Shown piece after piece: positions 34,401 through 45,075 of a DNA stretch of 64,000 nt (position 1 is its first letter; the number at the start of each line of letters is the position of its first letter). The position numbers were made by a program, and so were the translations under genes. Source of the DNA: Topomyia yanbarensis (Eukaryota > Arthropoda > Insecta > Diptera > Culicidae); the NCBI RefSeq assembly GCF_030247195.1, contig NC_080671.1:30001543-30065542 (forward strand). The letters run 5' to 3'. A model generated the notes under the pieces. It was given only the letters and a program-made list of their open reading frames with translations. It was not told where the DNA came from and did no database searches.

Positions 34401-34822
34401 AGTGCTTCCAATTATGCTTTTTCAGTTAAAAGTTCTTTTTTGTCGCAATACATGTATTTTTATTTTGAAAATTCTAATTTCATCGTGTTCCTCAGATATT
34501 TTCACATAAACAAACTCTTCTAATCTTAATATAATTTGAGCCAGTACAACGAGATACAACGTTTTAAAGGAAAAAGCTCGCATTTTTTCACATAAAACTC
34601 CATTTTTATCGACAAATTTTCAAATCATAAAAACCAAGGCAAAACAAAAACGTGGTTTTTCGTTATTTCACGTGTACTTCACGATAACTTATGTGTGAAC
34701 TCAGTATGCTAAAGTTGGTTTTTGTCGTAGTGCGCTTGGGATTTTATATGAGAAATTGGATTTTATTCGCTTCAAAACGGTGTATCTCTGGATAACATCA
34801 AATTTAATTGAGAATATGTGTT

Positions 34823-36050
34823 TTACATTTCTTTCGAAAGAAATGTATAGGATTCGCTCAAACTTTGAAAACTTTATCCGAAACCCAGAGAGCCGAGTCT
34901 CATATACCAATCGACTTAGCTCGACAAATTGGGACAATGTCTGTATGTGTGTGTGTGGGTATGTATGTATGTGCACTAATGTCATGTAATTATCTCAGCA
35001 AACGATGAATCGAACTAAACGAAATTCAAATGAAAGGCCTAACGTTGCCATATGACACTGTTATTTTTGTTTTTCGATATGTTGTTTACTTTCTAAGATA
35101 TAGATGATTTCGTCAAAACACAAAGGGTTTAAAGCAAATGACTTTCGAACAAAGCAGTGCAGTCGCACTATGGCATATAGTTGGAAAGCGTCTACCTTTC
35201 GAACAAGCTATAGATTGTCAAAATCCGTTCACAAACGGCGGAGATATTAAACATTTTGTATTTTGATTCCTCGCGTACCAATTCTTATAGCTAAAAATAA
35301 GACCTTGAGATACAGAGTATTGCTTTATGGGTGTATTAGGGGCAAAACTAAACCGATTTTGAATATCCAGGAATGAAAACACATCTGCGTGATTCAAGGA
35401 ATTTGATTTCGAAATCATTTTGTGAATCTACTTAATAATTAATTAACTATTTCTCAAAAAATAATAAACAACTTTACTTCAAAGACAAAACAATGTATAA
35501 ATTCACTTCAAAGTGAGAATTTGTCCAGAGTTGATGTATTTATTCGTTGAATTAAGCATTGTGTTCAGTCGTGAGATAGACGTTGGAAGGTATATGAATA
35601 CACAGATCCACCTAGTAATGAGAAAATAGATTTCTAACATAATTCATATTCATATTATACTCGTAGCATCATCGAGAGCAATTGTGTTTTGAATAACAAA
35701 ATTCTAGTGAAAGTTTATCTTCTTTTTATGTTATACTAATTATGGTGTAAAAATTATCAGTTGCATTATGTATAATAAAGATGCAAGGAATCAAAATTTC
35801 GCCCTATATGCAAAAATAATGTCACAGTACTAACCTTCATTTGCCATTTCTGACTTGTCGCCCATCCCCACCCCCGATCTCTACACCATAGTGTTCGTGA
35901 CAACTGTCACGACTCAGATCAATCCTGATATTTCCAAATGCATTTCTAGGATGTGTCATAAGATCTTCAACTAATCTGAAATATTTGTTAGTATCCACAC
36001 ACTTACGCTTTTTACATGTTATTGAATGTAAATTCAATTCAATTTTGACG
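34823..36050 (-). repeat. Mosquito interspersed repeat, family 2, long copy
   Basis: Read from its left edge it is ACATTTCTTTCGAAAGAAATGT, 'AGCCGAGTCTCATATACCAA', a (TG)n run, 'AATTATCTCAGCAA', 'TTAGGGGCAAAACTAAACCG' and 'GTCATAAGATCTTC'. The same order is found at 50703-51970. The two are collinear for about 1.2 kb with many substitutions and small indels. The BEL/Pao element lies about 150 bp beyond its end. Confidence 0.8.
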
Positions 36051-36200
36051 CTCATTTTATGTGCATCTTGCGAGATGTAAATGTTGTTATGTGTGCAAGC
36101 TCATTTATAGCCGTAAGCTTCACCGCGTACTAACTATATTTAAACCGGACTAACTTTTAAACCGGCCTAAACTATTTTGTAAGTTTTAACCCAACGATGC

Positions 36201-36706
36201 TGTTCGTGTATGCACGCTAATTGTATATTCACGGAGTTACCCTGCCCGTTTACTCATTTTTGGGAACACTGCGAATATTTGCCACAGGGGATTTGTCGGA
36301 GTATCCACTGAACCGAACGACAGCATCGAGCAACATAATTCCGCCATCAATCCCTGGGAACTATAAAAGGCCGTTTGGAATGTCATCGCGCTCTTCTTTT
36401 ACTCCAAGTGATGGGCATCGTAGAAACGTCAAAGTTGTGTAAAAGGCAGTGAAATATGTAGTTAAATTTTGATTAAAGATAGAAGTTTTTGTAAATGAAA
36501 TATAGAAATTAAAACTGAAGTGTAATGAAAAATAGAAGATAAAGTGAAGTTTAAATATAGAAGAGAGGTTCAATTGAAGAGAACTAGTTACCTGGCCACG
36601 CGTGAAATTGTTACCAAGGGGATTCTACTTAACTGCGCCACCCGGAGGAACACTTGAAGCATCCATCTAACCTTCCTACTTACCGTGAGTGCTGAGCTAT
36701 CCAACA
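36201..36706 (+). repeat. 5' LTR of the BEL/Pao element
   Basis: 506 bp, starting TGTTCGTG and ending TATCCAACA (TG...CA). It is repeated at a constant offset of 6312 bp as the 3' LTR. Confidence 0.97.
36362..36368 (+). promoter_or_regulatory. TATA box in the 5' LTR
   Basis: TATAAAA within CTATAAAAGGCCG is the best core-promoter candidate of the element; the same site is in the 3' LTR at 42674. Transcription would start about 30 bases downstream. No experimental start is known to me. Confidence 0.6.
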
Positions 36707-36707
36707 C

Positions 36708-36725
36708 TGGTCCTTCGAGCCGGAT
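36708..36725 (+). other. Candidate primer-binding site
   Basis: TGGTCCTTCGAGCCGGAT begins one base after the LTR end. It starts with TGG, the complement of a tRNA 3' CCA. I cannot assign the tRNA. Confidence 0.7.
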
Positions 36726-36882
36726 GAACGACGGACTCCGTTCATCTTCCAAACGCCATCTTGCTTCGGTAAGGCTCCGGAACTGTTTGCTGCAAGGAAT
36801 CCAGCCATCTTTATCTCAATCGAGACGCGACGCCGCCATTGCTGCAATTTTAAATTACAAGGCATTGAATTGCCTGTAGAAG

Positions 36883-36950
36883 GTAATTAGTATTCCTCTT
36901 AATTCACCCGTCTCGTTTGAGCTACGCGGTCTTTCGTTTTGCTGTTCCAG
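36883..36950 (+). other. Possible short leader intron in the BEL/Pao element
   Basis: A pyrimidine-rich TTTCGTTTTGCTGTTCCAG ends at 36950, seven bases before the ATG. AAG|GTAATT at 36880-36888 or ACC|GTGAGT at 36682-36690, inside the LTR, could be donors. This is splice-site pattern only; there is no transcript evidence. Confidence 0.3.
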
Positions 36951-36956
36951 ATCATC

Positions 36957-39900
36957 ATGTCAAATGAACGTCGCATCAAATCCTTGAAGCTGCGACTGCG
37001 CAGTATCATGACGTCGTTCAACCTCATCAAAACCTTTGTCGATGACTACGACGAAGAGAACCACGCTCCCGAGGTGCCCGTTCGCCTAGAAAACCTCATC
37101 GCGCTGTGGACCGACTTCAACAAGATGCAATGTGAGCTCGAGTCGCTGGATGAAGCTTCCATAGAACAGCAGCTGAAGCAAAGAACGGACATCGAATCAC
37201 ACTACTATCGAGTGAAAGGATTCTTGCTCTCCGTGAATAAAATGCCATCCACACCGTGCGCACCGTCGTCAAGTTTATCAAACGCTCTGATCCCTTCGTC
37301 GACATCGCACGTGCGATTGCCGGACGTTAAACTTCCCATGTTCAGTGGAAACCTAGAAAGCTGGCTCAACTTTCACGATCTATACCTTTCGCTAGTCCAC
37401 TCGTCTCAAGATCTGTCGAATATTCAGAAATTCTATTACCTCCGATCGTCTCTTTCTGGTGATGCTCTTAAGTTGATCCAGACCATACCACTTAGTGCCA
37501 ATAATTATCCCGTTGCCTGGAATCTGCTGGTGGAGCATTTTCAGAACCCTGCTAGACTGAAACAATCATATGTAGATGCTCTGTTCGAGTTCCCGTCAAT
37601 TAAGCGCGAATCGGCGGTCGAGCTGCACTCGTTGGTAGAAAAGTTCGAGGCAAACGTGAAGATTCTACAGCAACTAGGGGAGAAGACGGAGTTTTGGGAC
37701 ATTCTATTGGTTCGCATGCTTAGCACACGCCTCGACCACACAACCAGGAGAGATTGGGAAGAGCACTCGTCCACTCTTGATGCGGTTTCTTTTCGCGATT
37801 TGACTGCTTTTATTCAGAGGAGAGTAACAGTGCTTCAAAATATGAACGGTAAATTGTCTGAGGTCCCACCACCCGCGGTAATCAAGAAGCAGCCTAACCA
37901 ACGTCCACTCGCTAGCCATGGGGCTAGTCAGTTCAGCGCCAGGAAGTGCATCATTTGTTCCGATCAGCATCCCCTATATCTATGTACAGCGTTTTCAAAA
38001 TTGAGTGCCGAAGAAAAGGAGAAAGAAGTTCGTCGGCATCAGCTATGCCGGAATTGCCTACGCAAGGGTCACATGTGCAGGGATTGTCCATCTACCAGTA
38101 CCTGCCGTAAGTGTAGAGGCCGACATCATACACAACTATGTACCAACGATACACCAAATTGCCCGAAGATATCTGATCCTCTCAGTTCGAAATCGTCAAA
38201 TGAGCCACCTACCGTATCTGTATCAGCCAGCGAGATGGAACCCAAAAGTTACGCTTCTGCTGGACGAACCAGTGTGCTACTAGCCACTGCAGCAGTCATT
38301 GTAATTGATGACGCCGGAACACATCACGTGGCCAGAGCTTTGCTTGACTCAGGTAGCGAGTGCTGCTTTGCTACTGAATCGTTTGCTCAACTTATCAAAG
38401 CGCAGCGCAAGAAAATTTCCGTTCCGATTGCTGGCATCGGCCATTCTGCAACGCAAGCACGGTACATGTTTTCATCAACAGTGCGATCTAGACTCAGCGA
38501 TTACTCCACCACTGCCGATTTTCTTGTGCTACCCAAAGTCACCGTTGATCTACCTTCCACGTCAGTAGATATTTCGCATTGGAAAATCCCATCTGGCGTG
38601 CACCTAGCCGACCCTTCTTTCTGTACAACAAATCCGATCGATCTTATTCTCGGTGCAGAGTTATTCTTCGACTTATTCAGAGTTTCCGGTCGAATTACAC
38701 TCGGAGACAACCTACCTGTTTTAGTAAATTCTGTCTTTGGTTGGGTAGTGTCGGGTAGGGTCAATTGCTGCTCGGCATTAACTCCAATAACCGCTAACGT
38801 TGCTTCAGTCACCGATTTGCACCAGCTCATGGAAAATTTCTGGGTCATCGAAGAAGGAGATTCCTCCCCTTGCTACTCGGTGGAAGAATCCGCCTGTGAA
38901 GACTACTTCCGACGGACAGTTACTCGCTCACCAGAAGGACGATACATCGTTCGCTTACCATTCAAGAAGGCTGCACTCGCTATCCTAGGCGACAACCGTC
39001 GCACCGCTGTTCGTCGCTTCCGACTGCTCGAAACTCGCTTGCATCGAGATCGCAACCTGGCTCAACAATACTGTAGCTTCATGAAAGAATATCATGACCA
39101 AGGACACATGCAACGCTTAGCACACTTCGAAGATTCCACAATTCCACTGTATCATCTTCCTCACCACGCAGTCATTCGTGAAGAAAGTACGACGACCAAA
39201 GTGCGAGTCGTATTCGATGCCTCATGTAAAACCAGCAGTGGAAAATCCTTAAACGACGCCCTTTTAGTAGGTCCAATTGTCCAGGACGATTTGAGGTCGA
39301 TCATCATGCGGTCCCGAATTCATCCCGTAATGCTGATTGCCGATATTAAACAGATGTATCGCCAAATTCTAGTTGATGAACGAGACACCTCTGTACAGCG
39401 CATTGTTTGGAGAGCCTCCCCGGACGACTCATTGGACACGTTTGAATTGAAGACCGTCACTTACGGCACCGCATCAGCGCCGTATCTTGCAACTAGGGTG
39501 CTGCAACAACTTGCCGACGATGAACAAGATACGTTTCCTGAAGCAGCAGATGTCTTGCGCAAAGATTTCTACGTAGACGACCTCATTTCTGGCAGAAGCA
39601 CCGTAGCTGAAGCCATCAAATTGCGCAATCAGTTGGACTCACTGTTAGCTAAGGGCGGTTTTGAGCTGCGTAAATGGGCCTCTAATGAACCAACTGTGTT
39701 GGAGGATATTCCCGAAGAAAATCGAGCCCTGCAGCAGTCGGTAGACTTGGATCGAGACCAATGTCTTAAAACTCTCGGTCTTCATTGGGAACCTTCTACC
39801 GATGTTTTAAGGTACAAGATAAAAATTCCTCTACCCGAAACGAACGCATCACTTACCAAACGTATGGCGCTATCATACATCGCACAACTATTCGACCCGC

Positions 39901-42206
39901 TCGGTTTAGTAGGACCCGTCGTAACAACTGCTAAACTATTTATGCAGATGTTGTGGACCTTGAAGAATCGCGATGGAACCATCTGGAGTTGGGACGAAGA
40001 GCTACCAGTAGCAATCCAAGAACGTTGGTACAATTATCACATACAACTACCACTGTTGAATCAGCTCAGGATTGAACGATTTGCTATGTGCCTAAATCCA
40101 TCAACAGTGCAACTGCATTTCTTTTCGGACGCATCGGAACAAGCATATGGTGCTTGTGCATACTTACGATCGGAAGACTCAAACGGGAACGTCAAGGTAG
40201 CTCTCTTGACTGCCAAATCCAAAGTAGCTCCACTTAAAAAACAGACCATCCCTCGCCTGGAACTCTGTGGCGCACTGCTAGCATCGCAACTCTACCAGAA
40301 CATAATCAAATCACTTTCATTAGAACCCGAAGCATTCTTTTGGGTTGATTCAATGACTGTCATCAGTTGGTTAAGGGCCGCGCCTTCTACATGGACCACA
40401 TTCGTTGCGAACAGAGTTTCCAAAATTCAGCTCGCTACCATAAATTGCACCTGGAGTCACGTTGCAGGATACCAAAACCCAGCAGACTACATTTCACGTG
40501 GAACAACTGCCGAGTTCCTAATCAACAGCGAACAATGGTGGCATGGCCCACTATGGATAAATTTCGACAGAATCGAGTGGCCTCAGCTAGAAATTATTCC
40601 ATCACAAGCCAGTATGAGCGAGGCGCGCAAACCACTCACAACGAACGTAACAGCAACAGCAGAAAATTCATTCATCGACACATACGTTAGCAGATTTTCT
40701 AACTACCAGTACATGTTACGAGTGACCGCCTACTGTAAACGATTTCTACAAAACAGCCGTCCTAAAAATTCACATCGACCAATTTCGCACATCGTCACAG
40801 CTGAGGAATTGAATGAAGCAGAAATTACTCTCATCAGATTGGTCCAGCAGCAAACTTTCAACTCGGAATGGAAGGCTCTCGAAAAACAACATTCTATCTC
40901 AACCAGATCTCGAATCAAGTGGTTCACCCCGTTTCTCAGTACAGACCGCCTCATCAGGGTTGGCGGACGATTGGCTCGTTCACAACAAACGTATGACAAC
41001 AAGCATCAAATCATCCTACCGTCTTCACACCAGCTGGTCGTCTTACTCATTCGACACTATCACGAAAAACACCTTCACGCTGCCCCACAGTTGCTTCTCG
41101 GCCTACTTCGACTTCGCTACTGGATCACGGGGGCCAGAAACCTGGCTAGAAAAATTGTCAACAAATGTACAGTTTGCTTCCGAGCTCGTCCAAATCGAAT
41201 CGAGCAGTTTATGTCGGAACTTCCAGCCGCACGAGTTACTGCAGCAAGGCCCTTCACAACAACTGGCATCGATTACTGGGGACCCATCTACATCCAGCCA
41301 CCGCATCGACGATCTGCACCACGAAAGGCTTATGTTGCATTATTTGTTTGCTTCTGCACGAAAGCTGTACATCTTGAGTTGGTGGCGGACCTGACCACAA
41401 CGAAATTTTTGCAAGCTCTTCGACGTTTCGTTTCACGGAGAGGGTTGTGTGCGGATATCCATAGCGACAACGGGCGAAATTTCATCGGAGCTGCGAATGA
41501 ACTACGTCAACTGATACGAAGCAAGGAGCATCGTGAGCTGATTGCGCAAGAATGTGCACAAAACGGCATTCGCTGGCACTTTAATCCACCCAAGGCATCA
41601 CATTTCGGGGGCCTGTGGGAGGCCGCTATCCAGTCAGCACAAAAACACTTTATCCGTGTACTTGGAACCCACACTCTTCCCTACGACGATATGGAAACGT
41701 TGCTTTCTCAAATTGAAAGCTGCTTAAACTCCAGACCGCTTGTACCTATGAGCGACGACCCAACGGATTTTGAGCCGCTAACACCCGGGCATTTTCTCGT
41801 TGGATCTGCTCTGAAAGCTGTACCTGATGTCGACTACACTACAATACCGTTCAGCCGGCTGCGAAAGTGGCAGCAAACACAACACATGTTTCAGCACATA
41901 TGGAAACGTTGGCATCGCGAATATTTAGCCACACTGCAGCCCCGGTCAAAATGGTGCAACCCGCCAGTGCAATTGGCAAGGAATCAACTGGTAATCCTTC
42001 GAGATGACAACCTTCCTCCTATGCAGTGGCCAACAGCCAGGATTGACTCGTTGCATCCGGGACCAGACGGAGTAGTTCGAGTCGTGACTGTACAAACACC
42101 CACCGGTCGCTACACTCGACCCGTAGCGAAAATTTGTTTGCTACCAATATCCTCCGCATCCAAACTGCAAGTGTCAACCAACGAAGACAGCGACACCGAA
42201 AATTAG
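36957..42206 (+). CDS. BEL/Pao Gag-Pol polyprotein
   Basis: A single 1749-codon frame from ATG 36957 ('MSNERRIKSL'). The frame is open six codons further upstream, but only to a TTG, so this ATG is the sensible start. Residues below count from that TTG; subtract 6 for the ATG. Gag (DUF1759-type) spans roughly 120-310, with 'LPMFSGNLESW' at 132. A zinc knuckle CRNCLRKGHMCRDC lies at 370-383. The aspartic protease motif DSGS starts at D470. RT spans about 740-960, with catalytic D802 ('ADIKQMY') and YVDD at 878-881. RNase H has D1064, E1108 and D1137. Integrase has a zinc-binding region (H1375 area, C1410 and C1413) and catalytic D1445, D1510 and E1561. The C-terminal DUF5641-type block starts about 1612 ('LTPGHFLVGSAL'). 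All expected catalytic residues are present and no stop interrupts the frame. The product would package, reverse transcribe and integrate the element's own RNA. Confidence 0.97.
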   Translation: MSNERRIKSLKLRLRSIMTSFNLIKTFVDDYDEENHAPEVPVRLENLIALWTDFNKMQCELESLDEASIEQQLKQRTDIESHYYRVKGFLLSVNKMPSTPCAPSSSLSNALIPSSTSHVRLPDVKLPMFSGNLESWLNFHDLYLSLVHSSQDLSNIQKFYYLRSSLSGDALKLIQTIPLSANNYPVAWNLLVEHFQNPARLKQSYVDALFEFPSIKRESAVELHSLVEKFEANVKILQQLGEKTEFWDILLVRMLSTRLDHTTRRDWEEHSSTLDAVSFRDLTAFIQRRVTVLQNMNGKLSEVPPPAVIKKQPNQRPLASHGASQFSARKCIICSDQHPLYLCTAFSKLSAEEKEKEVRRHQLCRNCLRKGHMCRDCPSTSTCRKCRGRHHTQLCTNDTPNCPKISDPLSSKSSNEPPTVSVSASEMEPKSYASAGRTSVLLATAAVIVIDDAGTHHVARALLDSGSECCFATESFAQLIKAQRKKISVPIAGIGHSATQARYMFSSTVRSRLSDYSTTADFLVLPKVTVDLPSTSVDISHWKIPSGVHLADPSFCTTNPIDLILGAELFFDLFRVSGRITLGDNLPVLVNSVFGWVVSGRVNCCSALTPITANVASVTDLHQLMENFWVIEEGDSSPCYSVEESACEDYFRRTVTRSPEGRYIVRLPFKKAALAILGDNRRTAVRRFRLLETRLHRDRNLAQQYCSFMKEYHDQGHMQRLAHFEDSTIPLYHLPHHAVIREESTTTKVRVVFDASCKTSSGKSLNDALLVGPIVQDDLRSIIMRSRIHPVMLIADIKQMYRQILVDERDTSVQRIVWRASPDDSLDTFELKTVTYGTASAPYLATRVLQQLADDEQDTFPEAADVLRKDFYVDDLISGRSTVAEAIKLRNQLDSLLAKGGFELRKWASNEPTVLEDIPEENRALQQSVDLDRDQCLKTLGLHWEPSTDVLRYKIKIPLPETNASLTKRMALSYIAQLFDPLGLVGPVVTTAKLFMQMLWTLKNRDGTIWSWDEELPVAIQERWYNYHIQLPLLNQLRIERFAMCLNPSTVQLHFFSDASEQAYGACAYLRSEDSNGNVKVALLTAKSKVAPLKKQTIPRLELCGALLASQLYQNIIKSLSLEPEAFFWVDSMTVISWLRAAPSTWTTFVANRVSKIQLATINCTWSHVAGYQNPADYISRGTTAEFLINSEQWWHGPLWINFDRIEWPQLEIIPSQASMSEARKPLTTNVTATAENSFIDTYVSRFSNYQYMLRVTAYCKRFLQNSRPKNSHRPISHIVTAEELNEAEITLIRLVQQQTFNSEWKALEKQHSISTRSRIKWFTPFLSTDRLIRVGGRLARSQQTYDNKHQIILPSSHQLVVLLIRHYHEKHLHAAPQLLLGLLRLRYWITGARNLARKIVNKCTVCFRARPNRIEQFMSELPAARVTAARPFTTTGIDYWGPIYIQPPHRRSAPRKAYVALFVCFCTKAVHLELVADLTTTKFLQALRRFVSRRGLCADIHSDNGRNFIGAANELRQLIRSKEHRELIAQECAQNGIRWHFNPPKASHFGGLWEAAIQSAQKHFIRVLGTHTLPYDDMETLLSQIESCLNSRPLVPMSDDPTDFEPLTPGHFLVGSALKAVPDVDYTTIPFSRLRKWQQTQHMFQHIWKRWHREYLATLQPRSKWCNPPVQLARNQLVILRDDNLPPMQWPTARIDSLHPGPDGVVRVVTVQTPTGRYTRPVAKICLLPISSASKLQVSTNEDSDTEN

Positions 42207-42512
42207 CAGCCAGATATCCACTGATTTCCTGCTAGCACCAAAATCAAACAATACAACGCCCTTTTCTATAAGGGACAAGGTAAGAACCTGTCCAAAACAC
42301 ATTATTTTCTTAAACCCCGCTACCGGGTCTTATTTTGATTACCAGATTGCGAAAATAATGCTGCTGTATGCTGACGTTTTCAACTCAAACCAAATGTCAA
42401 CAATCGTCGAAGCTGCCGTGAGGGACAAACCATCTGCATCACTTAGGCGATGAATCGATCACCTGCTTGCTCGAGTTTGCTGTCAAAAATGTGATTTCTG
42501 AAGGGGCCAGTG
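42207..42512 (+). other. 3' untranslated part and purine-rich tract of the BEL/Pao element
   Basis: 306 bp between the stop codon and the 3' LTR. GAAGGGG at 42500-42506 is the likely polypurine tract for plus-strand priming, although six non-purine-rich bases separate it from the LTR edge. Confidence 0.6.
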
Positions 42513-43018
42513 TGTTCGTGTATGCACGCTAATTGTATATTCACGGAGTTACCCTGCCCGTTTACTCATTTTTGGGAACACTGCGAATATTTGCCACAGG
42601 GGATTTGTCGGAGTATCCACTGAACCGAACGACAGCATCGAGCAACATAATTCCGCCATCAATCCCTGGGAACTATAAAAGGCCGTTTGGAATGTCATCG
42701 CGCTCTTCTTTTACTCCAAGTGATGGGCATCGTAGAAACGTCAAAGTTGTGTAAAAGGCAGTGAAATATGTAGTTAAATTTTGATTAAAGATAGAAGTTT
42801 TTGTAAATGAAATATAGAAATTAAAACTGAAGTGTAATGAAAAATAGAAGATAAAGTGAAGTTTAAATATAGAAGAGAGGTTCAATTGAAGAGAACTAGT
42901 TACCTGGCCACGCGTGAAATTGTTACCAAGGGGATTCTACTTAACTGCGCCACCCGGAGGAACACTTGAAGCATCCATCTAACCTTCCTACTTACCGTGA
43001 GTGCTGAGCTATCCAACA
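42513..43018 (+). repeat. 3' LTR of the BEL/Pao element
   Basis: 506 bp, same sequence as the 5' LTR by eye, followed directly by the GATGC target duplication. Confidence 0.97.
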
Positions 43019-44944
43019 GATGCTGTCATTTATATGGCTGCGTTCTGATCTGCGATACACGACAATGGTAAAAAACAACAAATTCATGTTAAAGAAAATG
43101 AGTAAATTAGACAACATGGAGAATTGTTTTTCATTCCGATATTTTCTTGCAGTAAAATAGATTTCTTCGTCATATGTCTAGCGTGTGAGAACAATTTTGT
43201 CACCATGCAACTGATATGTTTCTGAACTTAGAACTTTAACTTGGTGGATAGTTTATAGTTGGCCGATGATGTACAGCTTTTTGTAGTGACATATTATTTA
43301 ATGCACAAAAGAAAATAAGTTTGAAGTGCTTGAACAAAGGAGATTATAACTACTAGAGGGAACAAATCGCTACTGTCTCCATGTATTCACGGACTGAAAC
43401 ATGGGATCTCGCTCTAGCATATTGTATCCCATTACTTTGAAAGATTTAAACCCGGGCAATATGTGTCAAACTAATGGGCCTAGCATATGTAAGAGCGAGA
43501 TGATAAATTTTCAGTGTTAACAGCGACATGCGACCTCTAGTAGTTATAATCTCTTTTGGTTGAACCATTGTTTGTAACTGGTGCCATGATAGTTATTTTA
43601 AACTTTGATTAAAAAATTGGTTGAAATATTTCAATTTGGATTCAAAATGAACTGTGAATATCATTCTAATTGAACACGATACCTATCGACACGGGGGGAG
43701 AATATTTATATTCGTTTCAAGCTAATTTTCACAACTTTTGAATAAACATCAATTATAAATAAAGGTTAGATCACACTCTGCGAATTAGAATTGTTCACGT
43801 TTTTTTTCAGCGAAGCTTAAAGAAAGGTCAAACAAAAAATTAAGCTTTGACAGAATGATCACAAGTGTTATATTTCATATTGTTGATTGCATATTTCTGT
43901 AATGCATCAATGCAGATTGGAACGATTTTATTTGCTAACAAAATTTCTACGATTTTATAAATAATCAGAAATGAAAGTTTTGAACATCCTAGTAATATAT
44001 TTTAACGAACAAATATATTGATCGCCGTTGCGTTCGCAATCAATTTTAAAATATTTTTAGTTGGATGTTTTATGTGAGTTTATTCATATAGGAAAAATGC
44101 GTATATTTAAAATCTTTTATTTAATCTTTGATTAGGGTATTTATGGAGTTATTTTGTAAGCAGTTAACATTCTGATTCAATTTGTGAATTGAGAGTGAAA
44201 ATAAGAAAAATTATAATATAGTGTATTTTACTATCTACATACATTGTTATTTATTTGGATCTATCCAATGAAAAATACTATTTTTTTTCGTTATTCACTT
44301 TCTTTGATGTGAGATACGACAGATATATGGGCAATAATTCGTGATAACATGTTATTGATTAATATTAAGGAATAAAATGATCCCACTTATTCTCACAGCG
44401 ACATGTAAAAGAAAATAATCAAAACAATTCTTATTGCTGTTTTAATTCTAATTCGCAAAAGCAACTTTGATCTGAATATGCGATAATCGATTCGATTTAT
44501 CCAAATGCTCTCCTGTAACTCTTCGATGAGCAATTGGAATCAAGCGTGTAGAGAGAAAGAAAGAACAGATAAATCAAAAATACAGGTAAATATAGTTCGC
44601 GGAACTTGTCTTTCCTACCTGTTAAAACTGGCTTATTCATTGCCATCTTTATTGCGAGCAAAGAGAGCCATATTGATCCAGAAGAAATCCGAAGAGAGGA
44701 TTGAAAATAACGAAGTATGCGCAAGAGGAGCATGTCATATTTTTGTCTTTTTCCGGTAACATGATGCTGCCATAGTGCCATTTGCATTACTGCGTTCTGA
44801 TCGGCAGTTAAAAACCGTACAATGAGGTTAATAGAAAATTCACTGTTTATGTCTGACGTATTTATATTTTGTTAAAATAATTTTGGAATCCTCGATTTAG
44901 CTTAAACAAAGTAACATTAGAATTATTTAAGATCCAAGTGGCTA
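43019..44944. other. No gene recognised; flank of the BEL/Pao insertion
   Basis: Non-coding AT-rich DNA with one MITE (43335-43558). The phrase 'GATGCTG.CAT..' plus 'CTGCGTTCTGATC' just after the insertion recurs near 44762-44803, hinting at an old local repeat. Confidence 0.4.
43335..43558. mobile_element. 224 bp MITE with ~24 bp inverted ends
   Basis: CAAAGGAGATTATAACTACT...AGAGG at 43335 is mirrored by CCTCTAGTAGTTATAATCTC then TTTTG, ending at 43558, with one mismatch. TTGAA borders the left end and GTTGAA the right, so the duplication is unclear. No coding capacity. Confidence 0.75.
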
Positions 44945-45075
44945 ATACTACGTTCACACAACAAGTAAAAACGGGTTTTAACGCTATCTTGATGACATTT
45001 TTCTTGTTGCTAATTATTATAACATGTTTTAACTCTGTAGTGTGAACATGGTATACAACGTTATTTCACTATTTT
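44945..45075 (+). repeat. MITE-like repeat, partner of 32850-32998
   Basis: ACTACGTTCACAC near the left and TAGTGTGAACATGGTA near the right form imperfect inverted ends. The body 'AAAACGGGTTTTAACGCTAT' and 'TTTTTCTTGTTGCTAATTAT' is shared in inverse with 32850-32998. Confidence 0.75.

Larger units (their letters stand above)
36201..43018 (+). mobile_element. Complete BEL/Pao LTR retrotransposon
   Basis: A 6818 bp element: 5' LTR, primer-binding-site candidate, leader, single gag-pol frame, 3' untranslated part, purine-rich tract and 3' LTR. A 5 bp target-site duplication, GATGC, flanks it (36196-36200 and 43019-43023), as expected for BEL/Pao integrases (4-6 bp). The two LTRs are the same length and show no difference by eye, and the reading frame has no stop. 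The insertion therefore looks very recent and possibly still mobile. The older relic at 7180-10530 belongs to the same superfamily but is clearly a different, long-dead lineage. Confidence 0.97.

Noticed and set aside
36221..36442. 73-residue frame repeated at 42533-42754
   Set aside because: It lies inside the LTR and is duplicated only because the LTRs are; its start is not an ATG and it spans the promoter.
36939..36956. Six-codon N-terminal extension of the BEL/Pao polyprotein
   Set aside because: It would start at TTG; the ATG at 36957 is the normal start and gives the expected Gag N-terminus.
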